Positions 1-10,803 of a DNA stretch of 64,000 bases are shown one piece after another (the first letter of the stretch is position 1; each line of letters starts with the position of its first letter). The notes under the pieces were generated by a model that worked only from the letters and a program-made list of their open reading frames with translations, did not search any database and was not told the DNA's origin. Position numbers and translations under genes: made by a program. The stretch comes from Syntrophomonas sp. DTU019. Lineage in GTDB: Bacteria; Bacillota; Syntrophomonadia; Syntrophomonadales; Syntrophomonadaceae. The stretch covers positions 682,001 to 746,000 of the forward strand of contig CAJYDM010000001.1 in NCBI GenBank assembly GCA_913757435.1, read 5' to 3'.

Positions 1-58
1 TTGACATTGGCTGATTAGGATAGTACGATATTTGTAAAGCTAGCTTTACAAATATCGT
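1..58 (+). promoter_or_regulatory. Promoter with overlapping perfect palindromic operator
   Basis: A consensus -35 (TTGACA, 1-6) is followed after 17 bases by a -10-like TACGAT (24-29). A perfect, loopless 34-bp palindrome occupies 25-58, with 17-base arms centred between 41 and 42. It overlaps the -10 and ends 13 bases before the Xre start codon. Inference: the dimeric HTH protein encoded next binds here and represses its own transcription. Confidence 0.8.
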
Positions 59-71
59 TAGGGGTGAGCTT

Positions 72-284
72 ATGAATAATCGCCTGCGTGAACTGCGGGA
101 AAAGGCAGGCATGACTCAGGAAGAACTTGCCGCATTAGCAGGGGTGTCCAGACAAACCATCATTTCGTTAGAAAAAGGGAAATACAATCCTTCCATTATT
201 CTAGCTTACAGTTTATCAAAGGTTTTTAACATGAGTATTGAAGATCTATTTCTTCTCCAAGAAGGAGGTCGTAACAATGGCTAG
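72..284 (+). CDS. Xre-family helix-turn-helix transcriptional regulator
   Basis: This 70-residue protein is essentially one lambda-repressor/Cro-type HTH domain. The motif [17 protein letters not shown] lies at residues 14-30, followed by a conserved [10 protein letters not shown] segment. It resembles the short YgzD/YozG-type regulators of Firmicutes, which are usually paired with small membrane proteins. A GGGGTGAG ribosome site precedes the ATG. The stop codon overlaps the start of the next gene by 8 bases, so the two are translationally coupled. A perfect palindrome over the promoter suggests autoregulation. The signal controlling it is unknown. Confidence 0.9.
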   Translation: MNNRLRELREKAGMTQEELAALAGVSRQTIISLEKGKYNPSIILAYSLSKVFNMSIEDLFLLQEGGRNNG

Positions 285-672
285 TAATACCCGGCTTATA
301 AAATACTTGATACTGGCGTTGATGGCTGGTATAGCAGTCTGGCAGATAGCCGCAGGTAATAGTCCCTTTGGTACGGGTCTGCTGATAGGTATAATAATAG
401 CCGCCGGTTCGGTGGAAATAAAGCAGCGTCGTATCAGTGAGCTGCAGAGGAAGGGCCTGAATCCGTATGATGAACGGGCCTGGTCTTTAGCTGGTATGGC
501 CGCTTACGGTTCCATAAGGATTTATGCAATATCGCTGGCACTAATTATACTCGCGGGATCAATATGGGGTCCGCAAATCAAGGTAAATCCCTACAACTTA
601 TTAGGCTTGTGCCTGTGTGCACTGCTGGGGTTATATGTAGGCAGCTATTATTACTACAACCAAAAATTCTAA
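277..672 (+). CDS. Small integral membrane protein, DUF2178-like
   Basis: This 131-residue protein has about four hydrophobic segments (roughly residues 8-25, 31-45, 75-96 and 104-124) and a cytoplasmic loop carrying NPYDERAW near residues 60-70. That pattern recalls DUF2178/DUF3796-type proteins, often encoded next to an Xre regulator as here. I chose the ATG at 277, which sits 6 bases after AAGGAGG. An upstream in-frame ATG at 238 lies inside the regulator gene and lacks a ribosome site. Function is unknown; the family is guessed from topology, loop motif and context. Confidence 0.72.
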   Translation: MASNTRLIKYLILALMAGIAVWQIAAGNSPFGTGLLIGIIIAAGSVEIKQRRISELQRKGLNPYDERAWSLAGMAAYGSIRIYAISLALIILAGSIWGPQIKVNPYNLLGLCLCALLGLYVGSYYYYNQKF

Positions 673-678
673 CTGCAA

Positions 679-718
679 ATGTGCCAGGCACCACAAGCTT
701 CAAAGGTGCCTGGCACAT
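679..718. repeat. Inverted repeat made of two nested GTGCC-N-GGCAC palindromes
   Basis: Arms of 14 bases (679-692 and 705-718) are perfectly complementary around a 12-base loop. Each arm is itself palindromic (GTGCC-A-GGCAC and GTGCC-T-GGCAC). The element lies between the membrane protein stop and the 5S gene 3' end, so it could act as a bidirectional transcription barrier. There is no clear T-run, so an intergenic repeat of REP type is equally likely. Confidence 0.75.
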
Positions 719-726
719 AAATTAAT

Positions 727-838
727 CCTGGCAACGTCCTACTCTCCCACAGGAAAACTGCAGTACCATCGGCGCTGGAGAGCTTAACTGCCGTGTTCGG
801 GATGGGAACGGGTGTGACCTTCCGCTATTGTCGTCAAA
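727..838 (-). rRNA. rrf: 5S ribosomal RNA (corrupted copy)
   Basis: The complement carries the recognisable 5S core (GTTCGGGATGGGAACGGGTG read on the plus strand at about 795-814) in the order 16S-tRNAs-23S-5S. The copy is about 112 bases and has several 1-2 base losses against the usual 117, for example in the loop near 750-760 and in a CCC run near 820. It is the least damaged RNA of this operon. Whether it is functional cannot be judged, because the whole block to about 10.9 kb is altered. Confidence 0.8.
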
Positions 839-1186
839 TGGTGGAAATTTAATTTCGTTACATATTGTTTTTATGGGTCTGCAAACATGAGGACCGTCCT
901 CCTGTTTGCTCACAGAAAGATTCTGAAAAGTACAGAGAGCTGCTTAAAGCGCATTTGTGTCAAGCCCTCGATCTATTAAAATTGGTCAGCTTTAATGCAT
1001 CACTTACACTTATACCTCCGGCCTGTCAACCACCTAGTCTTGATGGGATTCTACCTTCTTTGAAGTGAGAACCCATCTTGAGGTTGGCTTTCATGCTTGA
1101 TGCTTTCATGCTTATCACATCCAGACATAGCTACCTAGCTGTGCCTCTATGAAAAGAGTTGGAATTGGTGGCACAATTAGCGGTCT

Positions 1187-1219
<33 letters not shown>

Positions 1220-1989
1220 CCTTTCCTACCTCCCATGTCATGAGTGATGGATAGGGGACCGAACTGTCTCTCAATAGACGTTCTGAACCTAACACGTACC
1301 ACTTTTTAATGGGCGAACAGCCCAACCTCAAGACCTTCTCTCCCAGCCCCAGGATGTGAGCTGACACGAGGGTGCCAAACCTCCCTGTCGATGTGAACTC
1401 TGGGGAGATAAGTCAGCATCCCTGGGGTAGCTTTTATCTGATGAGCGACGGCCCTTCCACTCGGTACCGCTGATCAATAAGCTCCTGTCCCGCTGACATG
1501 TCTGTCCTGCAGTCAAGCTCCCTTCTGCCTTTGAGCACTCTTCGCGCTGGGATTTCCATCCGGCGCTGAGGAAACCTTTGGGCGCTCAGCCATTTCTTTG
1601 GAGGCGTACCCATGCCCAGTCAAACCCTGCCTGCCTGAAACTGTCCCCTACCCGGTAGCAGGTTAGGAACCCAGCCATCCAGAGTGGTGATCCCACCCAT
1701 TGGCTCCACGAATCCTTTGGTGAACCTGCTTCTCATAGCCTCCCAACGTATCCTGGGTAAGGGGAAACCACCTAAAATCCAACAGACAAGGTAAAGCCTC
1801 CACGGGGTCACGGTCTCATCTGTGTAACTGGCATCTTCACTGTAGGTTGTGTGCAATTTCACTGAGCCCTCGTCGAGACAGTGCTCCAGATCACATGCTT
1901 TCTGTGTGGCCTCATCCACTTTCACAGACAAGAATTTCTGCCACTCAGGATCTGCTATATTAAGGCTGCTGTTCACTGGGGGCTTCTCT

Positions 1990-2135
1990 GGTTCATACCT
2001 TCAAAGGAATCTGAAGTTTGAAATCAGACGTCGGATCGTTGGATCTGTTGGAATGGCTCCGCCAGTTTCTTCTCTTTTCTTTTTTCTTTCTTTCTCTGTC
2101 CTCTTCCTTCTGACCCTCTGACCTCTGCCTAGCTA
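1990..2135 (-). other. Insertion in 23S (helix 63 position) with polypyrimidine and heptad repeat
   Basis: Between flanks matching 23S (GGGGGCTTC at 1978-1986 and GGCAGGCGTCAGCC at 2162-2175) lies extra sequence. It contains a block GAAGTTTGAAATC..GACGTCGG (2013-2034), then CCAGTTTCTTCT (2062-2073), a long CT tract, and CTGACCCTCTGACCTCTG (2110-2127). The same block order occurs in the 16S insertion at 5097-5225. Confidence 0.6.
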
Positions 2136-2799
2136 AGAGCTCCCTTGTCCTTCCTGGCACTGGCAGGCGTCAGCCTCCTATACTTCCATCTTCTGATTTC
2201 TGCAGAGACTGTGCTTTTGGTAAAACAGTCGCCTGGGCTCGACTACTATGGGCCCTCTGCTACGCTCATCATCAAAGTTTTAGTGATCAGCATGGAGACA
2301 CCCCTCCTGTAAGTTACACAATAACTTTGCTGAGTTCCTTAACGAGGGCTCTCTCAAGTGCCTAGGATTCTCTCCTTGCCTACTCCAAAGGTTGTTTGCA
2401 ATGGCACCAACATCCTGCTAGAGGCTTTTCTTTGGTAGTTTGGAATCAGTGACTCGCCACTATATTTCACTCCCATCACACCTCAGGCTTCTGTAAGACG
2501 GATTTGCCTATTCCATGTTCTACGTGCTTGGACGCACTCTTCCTAGTCGTGCTTCAATTCATCTCCCATGTCACCCCATCACTCAACGATGTCCGGTGGC
2601 ACCTGAATATCAACTTAGTTGTCCATCCCCATGCCTTTCGGCCTGGGTTAGGTCCCACACCCTAAAGTGGATGAGCCTTCCCAGGAATGGCAGGATTCTC
2701 ACCTGCCTCGCTTACTTATGCCAGCATTCTCTCTCTTAATAGTCCACTACTCTCACATGGTATAGCTTCCAATCATTAAGAATGCTCCCTCTACTACAT

Positions 2800-3218
2800 T
2801 GAAGTTTGGAGGACGGAAGTCAGAATGACATTTGTCTCATTTGGTCCATCTCTTGAATGAGCTGGCATTTTATTTTATTAACTGATTCTGTATTTTTTTA
2901 ACTGGTCATGTATGTCTATTCACATACCAAGATCATGAATCTCATATCAATATATACCTTTAATCCTATCTGTTGAGCCCATATATTTCAGTAAAATGGA
3001 ACTCTTTTCAGAGTTCTTCTTCCTGTCTTCGGCTATGTTGGACAGTATAGATATATTGCTCTCCTTATCTGAGGTATTAACCATATCTCTTTCCTTGTAA
3101 TCTATATATCTGGCATCTCTAAAGCTAATTTATACCTCTCTTCTTGGATAGACTCAGGATTCTTCAGTTTTCACTGCCACAGCACCCTCTGTCTTCTGTC
3201 CTCTGTCACCTCCAGACC
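2800..3218 (-). other. Probable intervening sequence in 23S helix 45
   Basis: An AT-rich stretch of about 400 bases sits between the 23S block complementary to GGGAGCATTC (about 2782-2791) and the block GCTTCGGTACTAAGTGCTTAGCC (from 3227), exactly where known 23S intervening sequences enter helix 45. The ends form an imperfect inverted repeat: GGAGGACGGAAGTCAGAATG (2810-2829) faces the complement of CTGTCTTCTGTCCTCTGTCA (3189-3208). Such inserts are normally excised by RNase III without religation. Confidence 0.65.
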
Positions 3219-4544
3219 TGTAAAAGCTTCGGTACTAAGTGCTTAGCCTCTGTTGAATTTTCTACAGAGTCACTTGACCAGTGAGTCATTACGCACTGCA
3301 GGGCCGCTTTAAGCCAACATCCTATTAGCCAAAAGTGACTCTACTCTTCCACCTCTAGTGACTTTGGGACCTTAGCCAAGCTGTCTTGGGCTGTTTCTCC
3401 TGACTACTTTGACCTATCACCCTGCAGTCTGACTGCTGCACAACTCCATGGTATCTGGAGTTTGGGTGGTCTGTAACTGGCAAGGCCCTACTTCCAACCA
3501 GTGCTCTGTACCCCATAAGGAATTACATGACGCCAGCTCCTAAAGCTTTATTCTGGGAGAACTAGCTGGTCTCCTGGCTGATTGGTATTTCACCCTATCC
3601 AACTCATCCAATGGCACTTTTCAACGTACCTTGGTTCCACCTCCATCTCTGTAAGTTGCTACTAGACTTCACCCTAGCCATGGATAGATCACCCGGTTCT
3701 GGCCCAGCAACCAGGTCGCCCTTTTCTAGACTTCAGCCACAGGCCCGTCCTGAACTTAACTGCTTAAGGCCGTAACTCACCTATTCTGCATAGGCATGCC
3801 ATCACACTTTAAATAGTGCCTGACTGCCTAGGCATGTCGGTTTCGTGTTCCTTTTCACTCTCCCAGTGCTTTTCACCTTCCCCACGGTACTGTTCAAGGC
3901 CCATTGCCAGGTAGTATTTAGCCTTGGAAGGTGGTCCTCCTGCTTCCCACTGGTTCCAGTAATGTCCGGCGGGTACTGGCTTCACCAAGAGCCTTATCAT
4001 TTCGCTTCACGAGGCTTTCACTTCTCTATGGCCTGGCTTTCCATCCAGGTCTGAGCCAATGATATAATTTAGGTAACTCCTTGACTGCTGCAACTTAGTC
4101 TGGTGTTCCCTCTGTTCCCAACTGTGCAACAGCTTGCAGGCTACCACCAGCTGTTTAGGCTGCTTCCCCGTTCCTGCCTGCCGCCACTTAGAGAATCTCA
4201 ATTGATTCTTTCTCCTCCGGCTAATGGGTGATGTTCAGTTCACTGTCTGGCTTCTACTGCCCCACCAGGCAGTGATACACTTGTTCTGCAAGTATTGGGT
4301 TCCCATCTGGATATCTATTTGGATCTATGCTCCGCTTGCAGCTCCCCTGTAGCTGCAGCTTCTTGCCACGTCCTTCTTCGCTCCTGGCACCAAGGCACCT
4401 CTGCATGCCCTTTGTAGTATCTTGGACCTAATTTACGCTGAAACTCAACTTTTCACCACCAGCCATGAACTACATGTTCCCTTGCTTTTCTGTATGCACT
4501 TTCTTTCAAGAACCTTGGTCGACTCTACGAACCGGTTTAGTTTA

Positions 4545-4615
4545 TATGGATGAGATCTGAAACTCTGACCCCCTGCTTGCAAGGTGGCAGGTGCTCTCCC
4601 AGCCATTACACTCCC
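4545..4615 (-). pseudogene. tRNA-Ala(TGC)-like spacer tRNA, corrupted
   Basis: In the 16S-23S spacer the minus strand shows GCTGGGAGAGCACCTGCC, a TTGCAA anticodon loop and GCAGGGGGTCAGAG, the core of tRNA-Ala(TGC). Three extra bases break the anticodon stem and the acceptor arms do not pair. It is not expected to fold as a normal tRNA. Confidence 0.65.
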
Positions 4616-4720
4616 ACAACGGAAGTCCGATGTCGATGTCAGTGTCGATACAAAAAATCAGCATAAACGCCGATTACTTCATCTACCCCGTCTTCCGCCT
4701 CTGGACTCTGACTTCTGTAA

Positions 4721-4796
<76 letters not shown>

Positions 4797-5094
4797 ATAA
4801 ACTTAGCTTGAAACAAAACCATTTAAAAGGCCTTGGTTCAAAATTTATTAAACAACAACAAGAAGTAAGGTGATCAGACTTAGGATCTTGTAGTCGAAGC
4901 TCTATAAATATGTCGAATGTTAAAATTGACTTCTGGCTTCCCACCTTCTTTCATCCTAACTCTCTGCCTGCTGTTACTCATTTAAGTTTTCTCCTTAGAA
5001 AGGAGGCAGGATCCATCCACCTTCCTGGCATGGATACCTTGTTACGACTTCACCCCACTACCGGTCCCCACTCTAGATTTGTTTCTCTCCAAAC

Positions 5095-5235
5095 GTGGAA
5101 GTTTTAAATCGACGTCGGGGATCGGATTCTTGCTGAAACCAACAGCCAGTTTTCTTCTTTAAGAATCTGACTTCCTACCTCTGTGTGTTCGCTCCTGACC
5201 TCTGACTTGACTTCTGACTTCCGTCTGGTTGAGTC
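5095..5235 (-). other. Insertion in 16S helix 44 resembling the 23S insertion
   Basis: Extra sequence sits between the conserved end segment (ACCTTGTTACGACTTCACCCC, 5036-5056) and CACTGGCTTCGGG (5236-5248). It starts with GGAAGTTTTAAATCGACGTC (5097-5116), continues with CCAGTTTTCTTCTTT (5146-5160) and ends with heptads of the form (C/T)TCTGAC(T/C) at about 5165-5225. The first two blocks match, in order, those in the 23S insertion near 2013-2080. Confidence 0.6.
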
Positions 5236-6595
5236 ACTGGCTTCGGGGTGTTGCCTGCAGGATGCATGGTGTGGCCAGTGTCTGGGAACGCATTCACCGC
5301 GACGCTGATTCATGACACAGTGATTCCGACTTCATGCAGTCGAGTTGGGACTAAGTAAACTGAATCCGAGAATGGGCTTTGAGGATTCTGCCAGCCCCAC
5401 TGCGGCCCTTGCCTCTGTACCATCCATTGTAGCACGGTGCCCAGACTATGCTTATGATTTGACGTCATCCCACCTTCCTCCTATATCACGGGCAGTCCTG
5501 TATTTAGAGTGCTCAGCTTACCTGTTAGCAACCACAGCAAGGTTGCGCCTGCTGTGGGACTTAATCAACATCTCACGACACAGAGCTGATGACAACCATG
5601 CACCACCTGTCTTAGCTCCTGGAAGGCACCACCTCGTGTGTTTCTCACCATGTGTCTTGGCATAGATGTCAAGACCTGGTAAGGTTTTCCTTTCATGCTG
5701 TACTGAATTGGGAAACCATGCTCCACCGCTTGTGTGTGGCCCCTCTGTCAATTCTTTGAGTGCCCAGCCTGCGACCCTACTCCCAGGTGGGATACTTATT
5801 ATGTTAGCTTATGGTAATAATGAAGGGGTCGATACCTCCCACACCTAAATCCACTGTTGGCAGCGTGGACTAAATTGTATCTAACTCTGTTTGCTACCAT
5901 CAGCTGCACTCAGCGTCAGGCTCAGTCCAGTCAGCCTCACTGGTGTTCCTCCTGATTTCTACTGCATTCTCACCGCCACACCAGGAATTCCACTGACCTC
6001 TCCTGCCCTCAAGATACCCAGTTTCATGGTAACCCCTGCAGTTAATGTGGTCTTCACAACTGACTTAAATATCCGCCTACGTGCTCTTTTATGCCCAGTA
6101 ATTCCGGACAACGCTCGCCCCTACGTCTACCATGGCCTGGCAGTTAGCTGGGGCTTCTGCAGTACCTGTCATGCACTCAGTATATTACTCCCAATGCCAT
6201 TCTTCCTTTACAGCCAGAGCTTTACAACCCTATAGCTTCTATCATCGCTCACGTGGCAAGCTGCGCTTAGGTTTCCCCATTGCGCAATATTCTGACCACT
6301 GCTACCGTAGAGTCTGGCTGTGTCTCAGTCCCAGTGTGGCTGTTCACCTCTCAGTAGGCTGGCTGTTGATCGTCGCCTTGGTGGTGGCTCTTACCCCAAC
6401 TAGCGCCACCCCAGATGTGGACCCATCTATATGATAGCTTAGTGTATCTTCCTCTGCTACAATCTTAAACCGTGATCACATGCGGTATTAGCAGTCGTTT
6501 CCAACTGTTATCCCCCACATATAGGTAGGTTATCCACGCGTTACTCACCCGTCCGCCACTAACTAATGTTCGACACTCAGTGCTCTGATTTGTTT

Positions 6596-6700
6596 AAACA
6601 TGTTAGGCACTTTTTGTGCCAACCCCATCTATCGCTTTAGATGTGTTAGGCACTTTGGCGCCAACCTCATCTCGATAGATGTGTTGGCACTTTTTGATAG
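6596..6700 (-). repeat. Tandem hairpin repeats in 16S variable region 1
   Basis: The string ATGTGTTAGGCAC or a close variant occurs near 6600, 6642 and 6676, and again in the ordinary V1 flank near 6865. Each copy near 6600-6690 is followed by a complementary GTGCC or GCGCC run, giving short hairpins. This looks like expansion of a V1 stem by tandem duplication, which is known in some Clostridia 16S genes. Confidence 0.55.
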
Positions 6701-6851
6701 CTTCGACGCTCGCCACTTCTATCTAGCCCGTTTAGTATTGCTTCTATACTAACTATGCTCTTGGTTGAAGTGACTGCCTTATTGGGCTCGCGTCACGCGG
6801 CTTCACCGAATGCTGCACTTTATTAAGAGCACTCAGTGTCAAACATTAGTC

Positions 6852-6889
<38 letters not shown>

Positions 6890-6919
6890 GTCCTGAGCCA
6901 GGATCAAACTCTCCAATGA

Positions 6920-7281
6920 AAGTTTATACCTAGCCAAATCGTCTCTGGCTTGTTTTCCCTTTTTTAAAAGGGCCTTGACTGGCTTATATCAAGTCTCCTT
7001 GATACAGTTCCAATCTTTTCGCACTTATCTTCTTGCTGTTCAGTTTTATCAGAACCTTTCCTTAGGCCTGCATTGAGCCTCTGCACTCATAGTCAGTTTT
7101 CTTCTGTCTAAGTACAACTGTTTACTAGTCAAAGCAAGACTTATATTATCATTGTCCCCGGTGATGCTTCTTCTAAGAACCTAAACACCAGGAGTATGAG
7201 GTATTTAAAACTTGCACAAAGGTGAGCGTTTATCTAACTATTACCAAATTTCTGGCTGTGCGGCTTTCTCTAGTTTCTTCA
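6920..7281. other. Region between 16S 5' end and ferredoxin gene
   Basis: This stretch should hold the rRNA promoter and leader, read on the minus strand, plus the end of the oxidoreductase operon. It is AT-rich with T-runs (for example 6960-6966). I see no clean -35/-10 pair, no open reading frame and no tRNA. It belongs to the damaged block, so absence of motifs is weak evidence. Confidence 0.5.
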
Positions 7282-7512
7282 TTATATAGCTGCGTCAGGA
7301 CATATCATTTCGCAAAGGACGCAGGCGATGCAACTATCCTCGTCCTTAGGCTTAACCGTAGGAGTTCCATAGACCCCCAGTTTCTCCGACCAGATTAAGA
7401 CATCATTAGGGCATTTCTCCTTACATAATCCGCAGCCTTTACAAAATTGGGGGAAGATGTGAAAAACTGCTCGTTCCATGTCAGTCGACATAGGCTTGAT
7501 CTCATTAGGCAC
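7282..7512 (-). CDS. 2x[4Fe-4S] ferredoxin, oxidoreductase delta-type subunit
   Basis: The 76-residue product carries two cysteine clusters: CKGCGLCKEKCP (about residues 24-35) and CIACVLCEMICP (about 62-73). These bind two [4Fe-4S] clusters in the small subunit of 2-oxoacid:ferredoxin oxidoreductases (KorD/VorD). It follows the beta and gamma subunit remnants on the same strand, so it would receive electrons from the TPP-bound 2-oxoacid. It is the only open frame preserved in the damaged block, though the cluster region may still hide changes. The placement after gamma is unusual; KorD often precedes alpha. Confidence 0.7.
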   Translation of the reverse strand: MPNEIKPMSTDMERAVFHIFPQFCKGCGLCKEKCPNDVLIWSEKLGVYGTPTVKPKDEDSCIACVLCEMICPDAAI

Positions 7513-8078
7513 CTACTCCCACCCCCCTTCCCAAATGATGTCGTTTCATCCTTTGCCCATCTGCAAGGCTTTGAAGTTAAGTTCTTTCAAGTTGATCTTT
7601 CAAATTTATAGGCCAGCTTGGCACCTGTGGCCTCTTGACCGCCCAAATGATACTTATTTTGGTGAAGCCTGCAATTTGGCACACGTGATATTAAAACACC
7701 TGAGGGTGGAGCTGGTTGAAGTGGTTTCGATGGTACGTGGAAGGCCAATGATCTTCTTTAGCCTTTTCGGGAACCTGGCTTCAATGGATAATTGTTGTCG
7801 CCATGAATATGTAGAGCTGTCTGAAGGTCAGGTGCGTCCGATAGCCCTCTCTCTACCGTAGAGCTATGACCATCACCTTACTGGAATTTCAGTTCCGATA
7901 CGCCGGACACTGGAACTGCAGAGCAATGGACACTCCCTGCCTCTTTGCTCAATCCCAAAGTTGGGGCGATGTAACCGTCTGTAATATTCTGATTGTAAGC
8001 GGCCTCTATGATTTCCTGCTTATGATTGGAACTCCTGTCTGCCCTTCTCCGGGCCAGAGCGATCTTTATTAATGACAT
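7513..8078 (-). pseudogene. 2-oxoacid:ferredoxin oxidoreductase gamma subunit, frameshifted
   Basis: Reading from 8078 the product begins LIKIALA, and shifting frame recovers GEGGQGVQ-like, YNQNITDGYI, FGIEQRGGVS-like and ALQFQ segments. Together these are the N-terminus of KorC/VorC-type gamma subunits, which help form the 2-oxoacid oxidoreductase core. Several frame changes occur within the first 60 codons and the rest is broken by stops. It lies directly downstream of the beta remnant, as expected in an operon. Identification rests on stitching frames by eye. Confidence 0.65.
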
Positions 8079-8885
8079 TCATTTGTCCTCTTCCTAGAGG
8101 ATTTTTAACTCCCGACCAAGTATTTTTCCATCCTCATCTTCAAGAAAATGCAGAGTCTACTGTTGGTTCTCCACCATGGCAGTAATGATAAGACCTCAAC
8201 AAATGAAACCGTTCCCCTGATTTGATTTCGTTAAGTGGTGAGTATCTTTGATGAAGTTGCTTTAGCTATGGGTAGTTGAGACTAGCACCAGGCTGCTATA
8301 TACGTGGCACACTCCTGAGTAGGCGTTCAAAACTCCGGTCCTTTGGTTGGATAACCAGTTACACTCAGGTCTCATGTAGGAGTAGTCTCCTGCCTCTGTC
8401 CGGGTGGAAATATTTGGGCCAACATACCATATAGTTGGTATTGTTCACCAGTATCAATGCATCTTTTCACTGTGCACCGCCTGCATTGACTAAGGCTGGG
8501 AACCATTAGAATAGCCTCCTCCGCTGCCCATGTAGCCCACGTGACCAATCTGGGATTACTGCTTGATACCGACCATAACCGGGTGGTTCTGCCGTGATGC
8601 AATAGTCTGAGGCTGGTCACAATTGAAGAAGTCTCCAGATAGCAATGAACATCCTATATCACAACCAAAAATGGTTTTATCCAGTATGTCCAATTCGTCG
8701 ATGGCTTCCCCCCAGGGCCTCAAACGATGCCGTCCACCTGAGAGAACTTATGTGGCTTGGACGGCACAAGATTTAGGAACAGCTGGTGAAACGGTCACTG
8801 AATAAAACCTTCCTTATAAAATTTGACTTTTACTTATGATGTCATAATCTATAATTCCAACCCAAAGGCATAAATAACCTCTGAT
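8079..8885 (-). pseudogene. 2-oxoacid:ferredoxin oxidoreductase beta (TPP) subunit, frameshifted
   Basis: Across frames the minus strand yields a recognisable TPP-binding subunit: DELDILDKTIFGCDIGCSLL (about 8640-8700), HGRTTPV-like then MVGIKQ (about 8565-8600), GHVGYMGSGGGYSNGS standing for the usual Y-M-G-D-G-G-x-Y-S-I-G TPP motif (about 8508-8555), and YGM..PPGQ..TT (about 8385-8440). It would oxidatively decarboxylate a 2-oxoacid to acyl-CoA. At least four frame changes and several stops make it non-coding as written. Confidence 0.7.
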
Positions 8886-9790
8886 TATATGGTCTCACGT
8901 AGATTTCCTGGACGGATAAGCTCGTACAGTGTTGGCTGTAATGATTCCGCCACCAGTGCATCTTTTAGTGCACCGCTTTTGTATGATGGTATCCCGTAAT
9001 TTGTTGAGGGAACGACGCAGGGTGATAGGCCTGAAATAACTGGCTTTTATCCTTGATACGCAGGGTTTTGACCGCATCGTCAGCCGTGCCCTCGATTACC
9101 CACCCTGTGTGAGACAGCTGATGTTATATCGGCTTCACTGCATCTTTCTTCAAATTCAACCACTTCGCAACAATGTTTTCATAGTCTTGGCGTGCTGAAG
9201 CACTACATCATATAATTCCTCTTCCAGGGCTATAAATGTTACACAGGTATGACTTCACGGTCTGTCCCTATATGTCCTCTTTGCCGATGAGCAGATATAT
9301 GATAAGTTCAAGCCCTGGGTTCCGAGGTCGTATATAAGGTCAAGGGCTCTTCCCATTTGGCCTGATATCCATCCCCAGAATGAAAGTGGGGGAAGGTATT
9401 TCCATGCCGGGAATTAAACTTTGATAATGTAGTCATAGATTCCCCTGATGGGTGGCGGTGGAAATATACAAATGACTGTCGTGCTTGCCATAAGTAGTGA
9501 GCGTCACCTCTGTCAGGAGTATACTACTGTACCCGATGAAGGCCCCTGCGCTTGAATAACTGCTAACAGTCACAGCTGGCCTCTGCCATGCCGAACGGTT
9601 TTGCATATACATTTCAGCTCCAGGTAAGGTAAAGGCCTTCTTAATAGCTTCTGGAAACTGCCTGTAGACTGTGAATCCAGCCGATATCTCATCTTGGTCT
9701 GAAGAAATTTCATGAATTTTGGGTGCCAGACGGTCCAGTAGTGCATTATCATTTTGTGTAATGGATATTCAAACATGGTTCCTCTGCCCC
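8886..9790 (-). pseudogene. 2-oxoacid:ferredoxin oxidoreductase alpha subunit (VorB-like), frameshifted
   Basis: Stitched frames give GDAHY..., IYDYIIKV, a FILG-like stretch and DGYQAKWEEPLTLY (about 9330-9500), matching the segment after the PPi-loop domain of VorB/KorA alpha subunits. Later come GTADDAVKTLRIK, a FRPITL-like stretch and ALVAES..LYELIRP (about 8905-9090), the C-terminal domain. Length is about 0.9 kb against roughly 1.05 kb for the family, so losses outnumber gains. The specific 2-oxoacid substrate cannot be told. Confidence 0.6.
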
Positions 9791-9879
9791 AGCAAATGAG
9801 CAGCCCAAGTCACGATCTTCATTACTGTCATAGTAAAGGCTTTTTGCTTTCACTGATAGTCGACTGCATTTCTTTCGAG

Positions 9880-10600
9880 TACCTCCTGTTTAAAATCAAA
9901 TGTGTCCATGCTTTACTCTCATATAGCACTGCTATACCTCTTGATGTACTCCTGCTGCACAGGGAATCTCGCTCGTAGATTTGATCCCTCAACTTCTCAT
10001 CGATGGCCACATATAATCCACTCTCAGGGCCTAATTGTTGAGAAGCTGTACAGATTTGATTATGTCTCCACCACCTCTGCATCAGTCTCATCTCCTAGAT
10101 GGCTGTTAATATAATCGCATCGACCCTACCAGATCACGAGGTATTCCATGATTCATCCCGAGAATTGGTCATGGGACGGCGTTGATAACTGCCAGAACGC
10201 GCAGCCGGAGGCGATCGTGTTCCCTCCACCAGATACTGAGGGTCCTGCACCCATAACGCCATAACCCACATCTAGACAATATCTCCTTCACGCCAAGGCC
10301 CACTCGGGCCTTGTGGGGTCAATACAGCCCCGGTTTTCCAAACCAGGCATCCTTTCGCCGGACACACCGATAACTTCTAGCCTTTCTTCCAGCATATTTT
10401 TAGAGGCCCTAGGTAAAACGGCTCTACGGTATCCAGATCCACCAAAACCACTCTTCTTGATGCCCTGCCGCTTCAATCCAGAAAATGATGCATTAATTTC
10501 CACCTTGCCGCCGCTGCATATTCTCCAGCAAGCTTCACGATTCCATCTGCCTGGAGCTTTCGAAACCGGAACACCTCCTACGGGTAATAGTGCATAAGTA
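9880..10600 (-). pseudogene. MinD/ParA-like P-loop ATPase, frameshifted
   Basis: Stitched frames give an N-terminal LAGEYGSGKVEINASF-like P-loop (about 10490-10545; a base lost and GGC gained), VVLVDLDTVEPFY (about 10425-10465), NMLEERLEVIGVSG (about 10360-10400), RVDAIILT..HLGDETDAE (about 10075-10130) and VAIDEKLRDQI (about 9975-10010). This matches the clostridial nucleotide-binding proteins encoded ahead of 2-oxoacid oxidoreductase operons; their role is not established. The frame breaks at several points. Confidence 0.6.
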
Positions 10601-10803
10601 TAAAGTAGGGTAATTGCGTCAATAATATAAATTTGCTCTACAACAATACTCAGCATTAAACAATATATACATCCCCACTTTTACTTTAAGTCAAGCTTCT
10701 TATTATTATGTCCATAAGAACTTTCGCAGGCAATCATAATAAACGATAAAAAGAGACTGTACGCCAGCCTCAATAAGCCCATTATCATTTGTGGTTGTCC
10801 ATT

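Noticed and set aside
1620-1976. 118-codon open frame on the minus strand inside 23S
   Set aside because: It lies wholly within recognisable 23S rRNA sequence and arises from the corrupted RNA.
5345-6434. Several plus-strand open frames of 60-114 codons
   Set aside because: They overlap 16S rRNA in antisense and have no motifs.
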